This document shows, piece by piece, positions 1-5,861 of a DNA stretch of 7,198 bases (positions within the stretch are counted from its first letter, which is position 1; each line of letters opens with the position of its first letter). Under the pieces are notes generated by a model. That model was not told the origin of the DNA. It made no database searches and saw only the letters and a list, made by a program, of their open reading frames with translations. This DNA comes from Pseudomonadota bacterium (GTDB taxonomy: Bacteria; Bdellovibrionota_C; UBA2361; OMII01): positions 1 through 7,198 of the forward strand of contig JAIXPR010000288.1 in assembly GCA_027486155.1 (NCBI GenBank), given 5' to 3'. A program made the translations under genes and the position numbers.

Positions 1-1
1 C

Positions 2-634
2 CTCATTCACTTCCAGACCCCACCCGGGGATTCCTGGGAGCTGGTGGTTAAACGGATGATCGATATCGTCGTTTCGGCGTTCGCCCTTGTTGTGTTTTCG
101 CCCCTCTTTCTCCTTTTGGCCATCGGAGTTAAGACGACGCCAGGGGAGGTCCTCTTCAGGCAGACCCGAGTGGGGCTGAACGGTAGACTCTTTGAAATGC
201 TTAAGTTTAGGTCGATGTACACCGGTGCCGAGGCCGCCCTCCATCAGCTCAAAGAGAAGAACGAGATGCAAGGACCCGCGTTCAAGATGACGAACGATCC
301 ACGGATTACCACCTTCGGTCGATTCATGCGTCGATATAGTCTCGATGAGTTGCCACAACTCTGGAACGTACTCATCGGTGACATGAGTCTCGTAGGTCCA
401 CGTCCTCCCATTCCTGGTGAGGTTGGTCTCTATGAGCGAAGGTCCCGTCGCAGACTCTCGATGAGACCCGGGCTGACCTGCACATGGCAGGTCAGTGGGC
501 GCAATGATATCAAGGATTTTGAATCGTGGGTAAAGCTCGATCTCCACTACATCGATAATTGGTCGCTGACCGGCGATCTTGTGTTGTTGCTTCGGACGAT
601 TCCGGCTGTGTTGCGCGGGACGGGAGCGCGGTAG
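2..634 (+). CDS. Polyprenyl glycosylphosphotransferase (bacterial sugar transferase), C-terminal part, 5' end outside window
   Basis: This membrane enzyme family transfers a sugar-1-phosphate from a nucleotide sugar to undecaprenyl phosphate, the first step of exopolysaccharide or O-antigen assembly at the inner membrane. Visible in order are a KRxxDI entry motif, one hydrophobic membrane segment (VVSAFALVVFSPLFLLLAI), the RQTRVGLNG and KFRSM motifs, DPRITTFGRFMRR, the catalytic-region signature SLDELPQLWNVL followed by GDMSLVGPRP, then RPGLTCTWQVSGRN and a closing LDLHYIDNWSLTGDL. A GTG at 44 could serve as a start, but the frame stays open to the left edge (LIHFQTPPGDSWELVVKR). Full-length family members usually have such a linker just before KRxxDI, so I read the gene as cut by the window. 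An N-terminal multi-membrane-segment region probably lies upstream. The sugar specificity cannot be told from this part. It converges on the next gene with a gap of 22 bp. Confidence 0.93.
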   Translation, partial: LIHFQTPPGDSWELVVKRMIDIVVSAFALVVFSPLFLLLAIGVKTTPGEVLFRQTRVGLNGRLFEMLKFRSMYTGAEAALHQLKEKNEMQGPAFKMTNDPRITTFGRFMRRYSLDELPQLWNVLIGDMSLVGPRPPIPGEVGLYERRSRRRLSMRPGLTCTWQVSGRNDIKDFESWVKLDLHYIDNWSLTGDLVLLLRTIPAVLRGTGAR

Positions 635-659
635 GGAAGGGGGGTTCCTCGCTTCCCTA
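632..659. terminator. Convergent hairpin spanning both stop codons (possible weak bidirectional terminator)
   Basis: TAGGGAAG at 632-639 and CTTCCCTA at 652-659 are perfect 8-bp inverted arms around a 12-base loop. The arms begin exactly with the stop codon of the plus-strand glycosyltransferase gene (632-634) and end with that of the minus-strand gene (657-659). Neither side has a run of T after the stem, so intrinsic termination is uncertain. The symmetric position between two converging genes is the main argument for the role. Confidence 0.4.
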
Positions 660-1322
660 GGAATCTAGCTTCTTATTAAGTCGCTCGATATCGAGTCCCT
701 TCGCGATATCGATTAAGATCTGAGATCGCTTGTAGCTCCCGATGGTGATGTTGATTAATCCATTTTGCGCTATTGGGATGACGAGGGAGGCGCCCCCCTT
801 TTGAAGCTCGTACAGAGTGCCCTCCCCGATGGAAAGAGGAATAGGCTTCTCGCCTACAACCTGCAGCATCGGTGGTCGTAGCCTGCGAAACTCTTCGAGT
901 ACGTTCGCTTCAACGAGGGGCGCGATACTTCGGTGGGGAATCATAATAGCAAGTCGGGCTGTATCACGATCCCCATTTATCAGCTGGACCTCCGCGGTCA
1001 CCATGTCCTGAGAGCGCGAGCTGTGGGGCCTTTTATAGTGCATGTACGGAAGTTTCGCGCCCGCCCAAGTGAGTAAAAGTTTTGGTGCGTCGCTTGAGGT
1101 CCAGATTGAGGCGAAATTGCTGGTCGGATCTAATCCACGCAGCCATTGATCAACTGGCGGGGATTTTTTGCCCTTCTCCTTGATGGTTTTACTTATCTTA
1201 AAGTCCTGCATCGCCTTCGAATCGACAAGGTTGTCGAGTGTCTCGCCATAGCAGAGCGTGGAGGGGGACAGCATCCAACCGCTCATGAAGAGAGAAAGCA
1301 GAGCCTGAGAGAGATGTCTCAT
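657..1322 (-). CDS. Secreted protein of unknown function
   Basis: I do not recognise this protein. With the ATG at 1322 it has 221 residues and begins MRHLSQALLSLFMSGWMLSPSTLCYG, a plausible Sec signal peptide cleaved near CYG|ET. The mature part is about 195 residues, mixed alpha/beta in character, with one tryptophan-rich stretch (SIWTSSDAPKLLLTWAG) and a later strand-like run (GGASLVIPIAQNGLINITIG) followed by a helical, charged C-terminus. I see no catalytic motif. The open frame extends back to 1409, and a second ATG lies at 1349, but both upstream choices overlap the response regulator gene. ATG 1322 leaves 7 bp after that gene's stop and places the signal peptide correctly. No start has a clear ribosome binding site. 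The tight spacing suggests co-transcription with the response regulator. Export to the periplasm is inference. Confidence 0.7.
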   Translation of the reverse strand: MRHLSQALLSLFMSGWMLSPSTLCYGETLDNLVDSKAMQDFKISKTIKEKGKKSPPVDQWLRGLDPTSNFASIWTSSDAPKLLLTWAGAKLPYMHYKRPHSSRSQDMVTAEVQLINGDRDTARLAIMIPHRSIAPLVEANVLEEFRRLRPPMLQVVGEKPIPLSIGEGTLYELQKGGASLVIPIAQNGLINITIGSYKRSQILIDIAKGLDIERLNKKLDS

Positions 1323-1329
1323 GCTTGTT

Positions 1330-2061
1330 CTAGTCCGCGCTCGTTTCATCGGTAGATCGAGTGGAGGATAGTCTTTTACGCAGACGCCCAAGCCGTGTGG
1401 CGGGCCCATGACTTTGCTTAATACAGAAATTCTCGAGGGAGGTGATTAATCCCTCTTCTCCGCCCTTCGCGAAGGTGTGCGCGAGGTCGGCGGCTCGAGA
1501 GAGCGCCGCCATTGCGTGAGGTAGGGCGCGTTTCGCGGTCTCGAACTGCTTTGCTTGACGGAATACGGTCGCGAGACGATCAACGCTCGTCATCATCATC
1601 GCCACAAGCGCCTCATTTCGATCCTTAGCGCCGAGCACGCTATCGGAAATAGGCTCTCCCTTAGTCGCCATCACCACCGCGGCATCGACCCCCTCAAAGG
1701 TGAATGGCTTCACTAAATAGCCACGGGCTCCGACCACGAGGAGGTCGAAGACATCGTCGACGTTTGGATTGGCGGACGCGGGCAACGCGATAATCGAGCT
1801 ATCGATCTCAAAAACCTTAGTGAGCCAGGCCCGCATTGGATATGAGGGATTCTTTCTCGCGTCAAAAATAACGTGGGTGAACTGTCGGGTGGTGAGTTTC
1901 TCTAGGGCTATGTGATGATTCGGAGCGTCGAACACGCTCGTAAAGCCCAGACTCTTGAGCGCCTCACGCATGTGATTCGCGTCACCTGGATCGTTCTCCA
2001 CCACGAGAACGGTGCAGGAGGCCCTTTCGACTGGGCTCATTTTGAGTGTCTTCTCTTTCAT
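1330..2061 (-). CDS. Stand-alone response regulator: degenerate CheY-like receiver plus helical C-terminal region
   Basis: A receiver domain covers roughly residues 17-130. It has the first strand TVLVVEND (E22-N23-D24 where most receivers have an acidic pair), the phosphoacceptor Asp candidate D67 in HVIFDARKN, and the conserved lysine K118 in ARGYLVKPF. The switch Thr/Ser position in IIALPAS appears to be Pro94, so canonical signalling may be altered. Residues 131-243 are mostly helical and contain no recognisable helix-turn-helix, GGDEF, EAL or phosphatase motif. Its output is therefore unknown, perhaps protein-protein interaction. The chosen ATG at 2061 has an AAGGG only two bases upstream; the ATG at 2040 (residue 8) is an alternative. 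No sensor kinase is visible nearby. It is followed closely by the unknown secreted gene and preceded, after 187 bp, by the peptidase gene on the same strand. Confidence 0.82.
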   Translation of the reverse strand: MKEKTLKMSPVERASCTVLVVENDPGDANHMREALKSLGFTSVFDAPNHHIALEKLTTRQFTHVIFDARKNPSYPMRAWLTKVFEIDSSIIALPASANPNVDDVFDLLVVGARGYLVKPFTFEGVDAAVVMATKGEPISDSVLGAKDRNEALVAMMMTSVDRLATVFRQAKQFETAKRALPHAMAALSRAADLAHTFAKGGEEGLITSLENFCIKQSHGPATRLGRLRKRLSSTRSTDETSAD

Positions 2062-2248
2062 AACCCTTTACGCGCGGCATACGCCGAGCACTCTCGGACC
2101 GCGCATGTATCTGAGAACGCCGCATCACACTTGATGTCCCGTGTAACGGGCAACGGAGTGTGGAGCTTCCCAGATATTTTCTATCCGTTCTCAATAGTCG
2201 TCACGGTGCGGCGGTTTCTAAAGTCTTTCGGTGAGAAATTTTCGGACG
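2062..2248 (-). other. Intergenic region between peptidase and response regulator genes
   Basis: This is 187 bp without a convincing gene. It contains a short perfect stem, CCCGT (2138-2142) with ACGGG (2146-2150) around a 3-base loop. I could not find a promoter with both boxes at good spacing on the minus strand, nor a T-tailed terminator. Whether the response regulator is read from its own promoter or from the peptidase transcript stays open. Confidence 0.4.
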
Positions 2249-3013
2249 TCAGCCACACATCGAGGATGTTTGGTCGTGAAGGGCGTGAAGTCGAGGGGTT
2301 ACGCTTGCTAGCGTGAGTTGAGAGGGGGCCCCTAAACGCTCTAAAACGCTCGGGCCGGAGCAGGGATTGAAGCCGAGAGCCGTAACTACCTGAAGAGCCA
2401 ACGCGTCCGCGGCAACTTCGGCCGCGATACCGCCGTGAATCCCGTGACCTAGGGCCACATGGGCTACTTCGTGGGCGAGCACAAAGGCGAGTTCGGAACG
2501 GTCCGTGACGCGAGCCACCAGAGCATCGGTGAGTACTACCTCTCGACGCTTGCGAGCAAAGGCGTTCGGGGTTCTAGACTCGACGAGGGTGAGCTTTTCG
2601 GGCGTATGGTATCCCCGAGCCTTAAAGTATCCAGTAATCGTCAGGAAGAGGCTCACAGTTTGTTGGTTCGGGATGGGTGAGCCTGGTGAGGAATGACCGG
2701 TCCCCTCCCTCGCTTGTGCGGTTTCCGCTGACGAGATCTCCTGGTACGGCGCGCCGTGTGAAAAATCAGATCTCTCGCCGTCGGTTATGCGATGTGCTGT
2801 GGGCGAGTTCGTCATCTCACGGGACCAGAAACGGGGATACTCGCACTGCGCCAAGGCGGAGCGAGTCATGAGGCTTTTCAGGAGGGAGTCGGAGATCCTC
2901 GCAGGAGGGGTTGCCGGCATCTCCGCCGCCGCGGTCAAGGGGTAGATCGATGGCAGGGCGAGGGAACAGGCGAGAAGAAAAGCAAACGAACGAATGAGAG
3001 GGGCAGATGCCAT
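2249..3013 (-). CDS. Secreted M48-family zinc metallopeptidase
   Basis: A predicted periplasmic or surface zinc endopeptidase of the M48 (Ste24/HtpX/BepA-like) fold. From the ATG at 3013 the protein has 254 residues. Residues 1-30 form a signal peptide with a likely cut after TAAA; an LLAC at 13-16 only loosely resembles a lipobox. Residues 31-115 are a low-complexity linker. The peptidase core holds the M48 motif PNAFA (149-153), the zinc motif HEVAH (H181, E182, H185) and the downstream glutamate ligand in EVAAD (E199, D203). There is no transmembrane domain beyond the signal peptide and no TPR repeats, unlike BepA, so this is a minimal form. Cys57, Cys218 and Cys253 could form a disulfide. 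A GTG at 3019 is an alternative start; ATG 3013 has the better, though weak, GAGTGG upstream. Family-level role: cleavage of misfolded or surface-associated proteins. The exact substrate is unknown. Confidence 0.88.
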   Translation of the reverse strand: MASAPLIRSFAFLLACSLALPSIYPLTAAAEMPATPPARISDSLLKSLMTRSALAQCEYPRFWSREMTNSPTAHRITDGERSDFSHGAPYQEISSAETAQAREGTGHSSPGSPIPNQQTVSLFLTITGYFKARGYHTPEKLTLVESRTPNAFARKRREVVLTDALVARVTDRSELAFVLAHEVAHVALGHGIHGGIAAEVAADALALQVVTALGFNPCSGPSVLERLGAPSQLTLASVTPRLHALHDQTSSMCG

Positions 3014-3032
3014 GTCCACTCTAAACAGATCG

Positions 3033-3051
3033 GGAATACTCGTGGTATTCC
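3033..3051. promoter_or_regulatory. Perfect 7-bp inverted repeat upstream of the M48 peptidase gene
   Basis: GGAATAC (3033-3039) and GTATTCC (3045-3051) flank the pentamer TCGTG, giving a 19-bp palindromic site whose near arm lies 19 bp upstream of the peptidase ATG at 3013. Such a site could be an operator for a dimeric regulator or an RNA hairpin in the 5' leader. The sequence alone does not separate the two. Confidence 0.4.
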
Positions 3052-3254
3052 GTACAACCTACAATCTTTCCGAAGGTGTTGGTTAAACGCGCGTAAGACC
3101 CGTAAACTATCTTAAACACCCCGATACCAACCACCAGCTACTCCTTTTTTCGAGTGACCGGGTGGCCCGAATCAGTCGAATATGAGTAGGATGCCGCAAC
3201 CTATAGATCGATTGTAACACCCCCACTTCTACCACTTCAATCTTTGGATACTGC
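3052..3254. promoter_or_regulatory. Divergent intergenic control region with repeated TAAAC motifs
   Basis: This region must hold the promoters of the peptidase gene (minus) and of the cyclo-ligase operon (plus), but I find no pair of boxes close to consensus at proper spacing. A lone TATAGA (3202-3207) is the best plus-strand -10 candidate. TAAAC occurs at 3084-3088, 3103-3107 and 3113-3117, start-to-start distances of 19 and 10 bp, close to two and one helical turns, and again at 3022-3026. GGTGTT (3075-3080) can pair with AACACC (3115-3120), extended by TAAGA (3094-3098) with TCTTA (3110-3114). I see no open frame of weight here. Confidence 0.45.
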
Positions 3255-3857
3255 ATGGGCCAACAGCGAAAAACCGAGATGCGGAAGGATATGAAAAAGG
3301 TCCTCGCCAATCTCGATAAGAGGTGGCAAGCCGTCGCGCATGTGGAGGTATGTCGCCGGGTTATTGAGGTGATACACCACGAGACCGAACGTTCCATCAC
3401 GGATGTGCTCGCGTGGATTCCGAGCTTTCCCGGAGAGGTTGATCTCGCTGGTGTCATAGCGGAGATGCTGAAGACGAGAGATGTATATCTTCCGCGCGTT
3501 GTGAGCCCGGGCGAGATGGAGTTCATCAAGATCGATCCGGATTGGGCGATGAATCTCGAGCAGGGAAAGCATGGCGTACAACAGCCACGGGCCGGCTACG
3601 GTGAGACCCTCGATGGTTCGCGAGTCGGGTCGGTCGTGGTGCTGGTGCCGGGGATTGCGTTTGACAACCGTGGCGCTCGCTTGGGAAGGGGTGGGGGGTA
3701 CTACGACCGATTTCTTGAGCGAACAAAGGATGTCGAGATATTGAAGATCGGTGTGTGCTGGTCGATGCAGATCGTGCCCGGCGTGCCCACGGATCCTCAC
3801 GATGTTCATGTCGATTGGATCTGTCATGAGGATGGAGCCGTGAGGGTTGGCGCGTAG
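3255..3857 (+). CDS. 5-formyltetrahydrofolate cyclo-ligase (MTHFS/YgfA family)
   Basis: Converts 5-formyltetrahydrofolate to 5,10-methenyltetrahydrofolate with ATP, returning the storage folate to one-carbon metabolism in the cytoplasm. The 200-residue protein has the usual family length. The family signature is clear: VPGIAFDNRG (131-140) followed by the glycine-rich ARLGRGGGYYDRFL (141-154), then the closing block GVCWSMQIVPGVPTDPHDVHVDWI (166-189) matching the usual 'G.a...Q.v..vP...hD..vd' pattern. The N-terminal helix MRKDMKK aligns with the family's LRKEL start. ATGs at 3279 and 3291 are therefore possible true starts. The one at 3291 follows GGAAGG closely, whereas ATG 3255 has no ribosome binding site. 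The next gene follows after 12 bp. Cys33, Cys168 and Cys190 have no assigned role. Confidence 0.92.
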   Translation: MGQQRKTEMRKDMKKVLANLDKRWQAVAHVEVCRRVIEVIHHETERSITDVLAWIPSFPGEVDLAGVIAEMLKTRDVYLPRVVSPGEMEFIKIDPDWAMNLEQGKHGVQQPRAGYGETLDGSRVGSVVVLVPGIAFDNRGARLGRGGGYYDRFLERTKDVEILKIGVCWSMQIVPGVPTDPHDVHVDWICHEDGAVRVGA

Positions 3858-3869
3858 AACAGGAACACT

Positions 3870-4688
3870 ATGGAGTTACCACTCAAAAATAAAGAGCATC
3901 TTCGAGTCATCGTTCTCGGAGATGTTGTTGGTCGACCCGGTAGGCAGGCGCTCACCCGACTGTTGCGGCCCCTGAAACAAAAAACCTCGTGCGATCTCGT
4001 GGTCGTGAATGGAGAGAACGCGGCTGGTGGCGCGGGAATCGACGCTGGAACGGCGCTGGAGATTCGGTCGGCTGGAGCTGACATTATCACGTTGGGTGAT
4101 CACGCTTTTCAACGAAAGGGTGTGATTGACTTCCTGGACAAGAATGGTGAGTGGTGTGTTCGTCCCTACAACCTTCCGCGTGCCACGACACCTGGGCAGG
4201 GATGGTGCGCGTGGCGCTCTCCTGATGGAGTGACGGTGCGTGTTATCAATCTGATGGGGCGAGTTTTCATGGGAGGCTCGATCGATTGTCCATTTCGGGC
4301 CGTCGATTCGTTCCTCGGGGAGACAGTCTCCAACGGTCCCGTGATAACGATCTGCGACATGCACGCGGAGGCTACCTCTGAGAAATGGGCGATGGGGCGC
4401 TACACCGACGGAAGGCTCTCCTTGGTCGTTGGAACCCACACGCATGTACAAACCTCCGACGCTCAGATCCTTCCGGGTGGGACCGGATACATCACCGATC
4501 TCGGCATGACAGGCGCTAACACGGGAGTGATCGGAATGGACGCTCAGGTCGCCTTGAGGCGATTTCTCTCGCCCACGCCAGCGCCGTACCAGATCGCGGA
4601 GGGCGAGGGGATCTTACACGGCGTTATCGCCGATATTGACAAGGTATCGGGGAAGACGGTTTGGATCTCTGCGCTGAGAGACGCCTAG
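3870..4688 (+). CDS. YmdB-like metallophosphoesterase (TIGR00282 family)
   Basis: A cytoplasmic dinuclear-metal phosphoesterase; the Bacillus homologue YmdB acts on 2',3'-cyclic nucleotides. The 272-residue length and all sequence blocks fit: GDVVGRPGR with D18, VVNGENAAGG with E49 and N50, TLGDHAFQ with D77 and H78, DMHAEATSEK with H165, and VGTHTHVQTSD with H190 and H192, followed by GTGYITDLGMTG. The spacings D18-E49 (31), E49-D77 (28) and H165-H190 (25) agree with the metal ligands I recall for YmdB (D8, E39, N67, H150, H175). At the N67 position this protein has Asp. The start ATG 3870 is supported by AGGAA at 3861-3865, 4 bases upstream. It forms an operon with the cyclo-ligase gene. 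The biological role in Gram-negative bacteria is not established. Confidence 0.92.
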   Translation: MELPLKNKEHLRVIVLGDVVGRPGRQALTRLLRPLKQKTSCDLVVVNGENAAGGAGIDAGTALEIRSAGADIITLGDHAFQRKGVIDFLDKNGEWCVRPYNLPRATTPGQGWCAWRSPDGVTVRVINLMGRVFMGGSIDCPFRAVDSFLGETVSNGPVITICDMHAEATSEKWAMGRYTDGRLSLVVGTHTHVQTSDAQILPGGTGYITDLGMTGANTGVIGMDAQVALRRFLSPTPAPYQIAEGEGILHGVIADIDKVSGKTVWISALRDA

Positions 4689-4740
4689 AGCGACGACCCA
4701 ACAGTGGGCCATTCTCCACATAGTTACGCTGCTTTTCGTT

Positions 4741-4769
4741 TTGCCAGATAGAACGCGGATATCTTTCAT
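4741..4769 (+). promoter_or_regulatory. Candidate sigma-70-type promoter for the OmpA-type gene
   Basis: TTGCCA (4741-4746, five of six matches to TTGACA) and TTTCAT (4764-4769, four of six to TATAAT) are separated by 17 bp. If used, it would give a leader of about 165 bases. The -10 box lacks the A at its second position, so this is a weak prediction that could be chance. Confidence 0.22.
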
Positions 4770-4888
4770 GCCGTTTCGTAACCTTACGGTGACACCGAGC
4801 ATCATAGTCCAGTTGAGTAGTCATATATCGAGAGGCCCTCACGGATGATCAGAACCTCTTCGGTAGCTTCGTAGTACCTCACACGGAC

Positions 4889-4910
4889 GTTACACGTAAC
4901 TAGAGTAGTT
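4889..4910. promoter_or_regulatory. Two overlapping palindromes upstream of the OmpA-type gene
   Basis: GTTAC-AC-GTAAC (4889-4900) and AACTA-GAG-TAGTT (4898-4910) are both perfect and share three bases. They lie 30-52 bp before the ATG, in a position suited to an operator or to alternative small hairpins in the mRNA leader. The arms are only 5 bp each, so chance is possible. Confidence 0.3.
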
Positions 4911-4940
4911 ATTTCGCAACGCACTCTCGTAGGGTTTTTT

Positions 4941-5855
4941 ATGATCACACCACGCCGCCTTCTTCTCGTCGCAGCCGCCAGCCTCTCCGTTCACTGCAGT
5001 GTCGCGCGCGCGCAAGACGTGCTTCCGTATGACCACACAGACTCCGAGTATCATCCCTCTCCTCGATATAGGGAGTCGGAATCTCATCCCCTTCGTGTAC
5101 TCGCGTACGCGCTCCATCCGGTTGGATGGGTACTCCGTGAGGTAATCTTTCGCCCCTTGAGCTATTTCGCCTCATCAACACCGGAAACCAGAGCGGTCAT
5201 GGGGTATCGTGAGCCGTACGACTTCCGGCAGCCCTCGTGTTTCTCTCGTGATCAATCCACCCCTGATTGTCGGCAGATCACTCCATTTGACTACGATAGT
5301 AATGTGGGCAAAGTGGTAGACGCTGGCGCTGCATCCAACCAACAGCAGGCGCTCTACTTTCCCGATACGAACTTCGATTTTAATAAGCGAACCCTTAATC
5401 CGATCGGCAAGGAGAAGGCGAGGGTCGCCGCTGACATCGTACGCCGAGAGGGATACCTCAAGGTTGTTCTTGAGGGGCACACCGATGCTCGGGGAAGCGA
5501 AGCGTATAACCAGAAGCTTGGGCTCGATAGAGCCGAGGCCGTGAAGAACGAATTGGTCGCCCAGGGTATTCCGGTCGACACTCTCTCAACGATCAGCTTC
5601 GGTGAGACCCGCCCGTTATTCAATGAGAAGGAGGATTGGGCATACGCGGCAAATCGTCGAGTTCACATTCACGTTGATGATGGAACCGACAAGGCTGTGG
5701 CCGAAGCGGCAGCGGCGAAGTTTGATAAACCCGTAGCGCCGAAGACAGCCCCGAAGGCAGCGCCAAAGGCGAATAAGGCGAAGGTGGCGAAGAAGGTTGA
5801 ACCGAAGCTCGATGCGGCGGCCCCAGCGCAGGAGGCTGCGCCGGCTGGTAAGTAG
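4941..5855 (+). CDS. OmpA-domain, peptidoglycan-binding outer-envelope protein with Lys/Ala/Pro-rich tail
   Basis: A predicted periplasmic or outer-membrane-associated protein that grips peptidoglycan through an OmpA-like domain. Residues 1-24 form a signal peptide (cut ARA|Q). Residues 25-130 are an unrecognised region with an amphipathic hydrophobic segment (LAYALHPVGWVLREVIFRPL) and a Cys pair, C100 and C110; it is too short for an eight-stranded barrel. The OmpA domain spans about 137-246: YFPDTNFDFN, EGHTDARGS (178-186), then YNQKLGLDRAEAV and ANRRVHIHV. D182 and R197 keep the 15-residue spacing of the diaminopimelate-binding pair D271/R286 of E. coli OmpA. Residues 262-304 are a low-complexity Lys/Ala/Pro tail. 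AGGG at 4931-4934 sits 6 bases before the ATG. It converges with the DUF2490-type gene across a palindromic spacer. Confidence 0.88.
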   Translation: MITPRRLLLVAAASLSVHCSVARAQDVLPYDHTDSEYHPSPRYRESESHPLRVLAYALHPVGWVLREVIFRPLSYFASSTPETRAVMGYREPYDFRQPSCFSRDQSTPDCRQITPFDYDSNVGKVVDAGAASNQQQALYFPDTNFDFNKRTLNPIGKEKARVAADIVRREGYLKVVLEGHTDARGSEAYNQKLGLDRAEAVKNELVAQGIPVDTLSTISFGETRPLFNEKEDWAYAANRRVHIHVDDGTDKAVAEAAAAKFDKPVAPKTAPKAAPKANKAKVAKKVEPKLDAAAPAQEAAPAGK

Positions 5856-5861
5856 AAATCC

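Larger units (their letters stand above)
4689..4940 (+). other. Intergenic region upstream of the OmpA-type gene
   Basis: This is 252 bp with no supported gene and no T-tailed terminator for the upstream operon; the best stem is only CCCA/TGGG at 4697-4708. It presumably holds the promoter and leader of the OmpA-type gene. A 5-bp inverted repeat CGTAA/TTACG lies at 4777-4788, and two overlapping palindromes lie close to the gene (listed separately). Confidence 0.5.

Noticed and set aside
44..46. GTG as true start of the glycosyltransferase gene
   Set aside because: The frame is open to the window edge and the upstream residues look like the normal linker before the KRxxDI motif, so the gene is more likely truncated by the window.
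1982..2194. Minus-strand open frame of 70 codons between peptidase and response regulator genes
   Set aside because: It overlaps the receiver start in another frame and its Arg/Ser-rich sequence looks like out-of-frame translation.
1912..2316. Plus-strand open frame of 134 codons
   Set aside because: It lies largely antisense to the N-terminal part of the response regulator and the end of the peptidase gene. It has no recognisable domain, no ribosome binding site, and the opposite strand carries clear family motifs.
2325..2352. Near-repeat CTAAACGCT / CTAAAACGCT with a GGGGCCCC palindrome
   Set aside because: It lies inside the peptidase coding sequence and reads as ordinary codons for VLERLGAP; probably chance.
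2968..2973. Lipobox-like LLAC in the peptidase signal peptide
   Set aside because: The hydrophobic stretch continues well past the Cys to a good signal peptidase I site (TAAA|E), so lipid attachment is unlikely.
3876..4451. Long minus-strand frame opposite the YmdB-like gene
   Set aside because: The plus strand has all YmdB motifs with correct spacing; the antisense frame has none.
4689..4940. Possible tRNA or small RNA gene
   Set aside because: I found no cloverleaf, no TTCRANNC arm and no strong stem followed by T residues.
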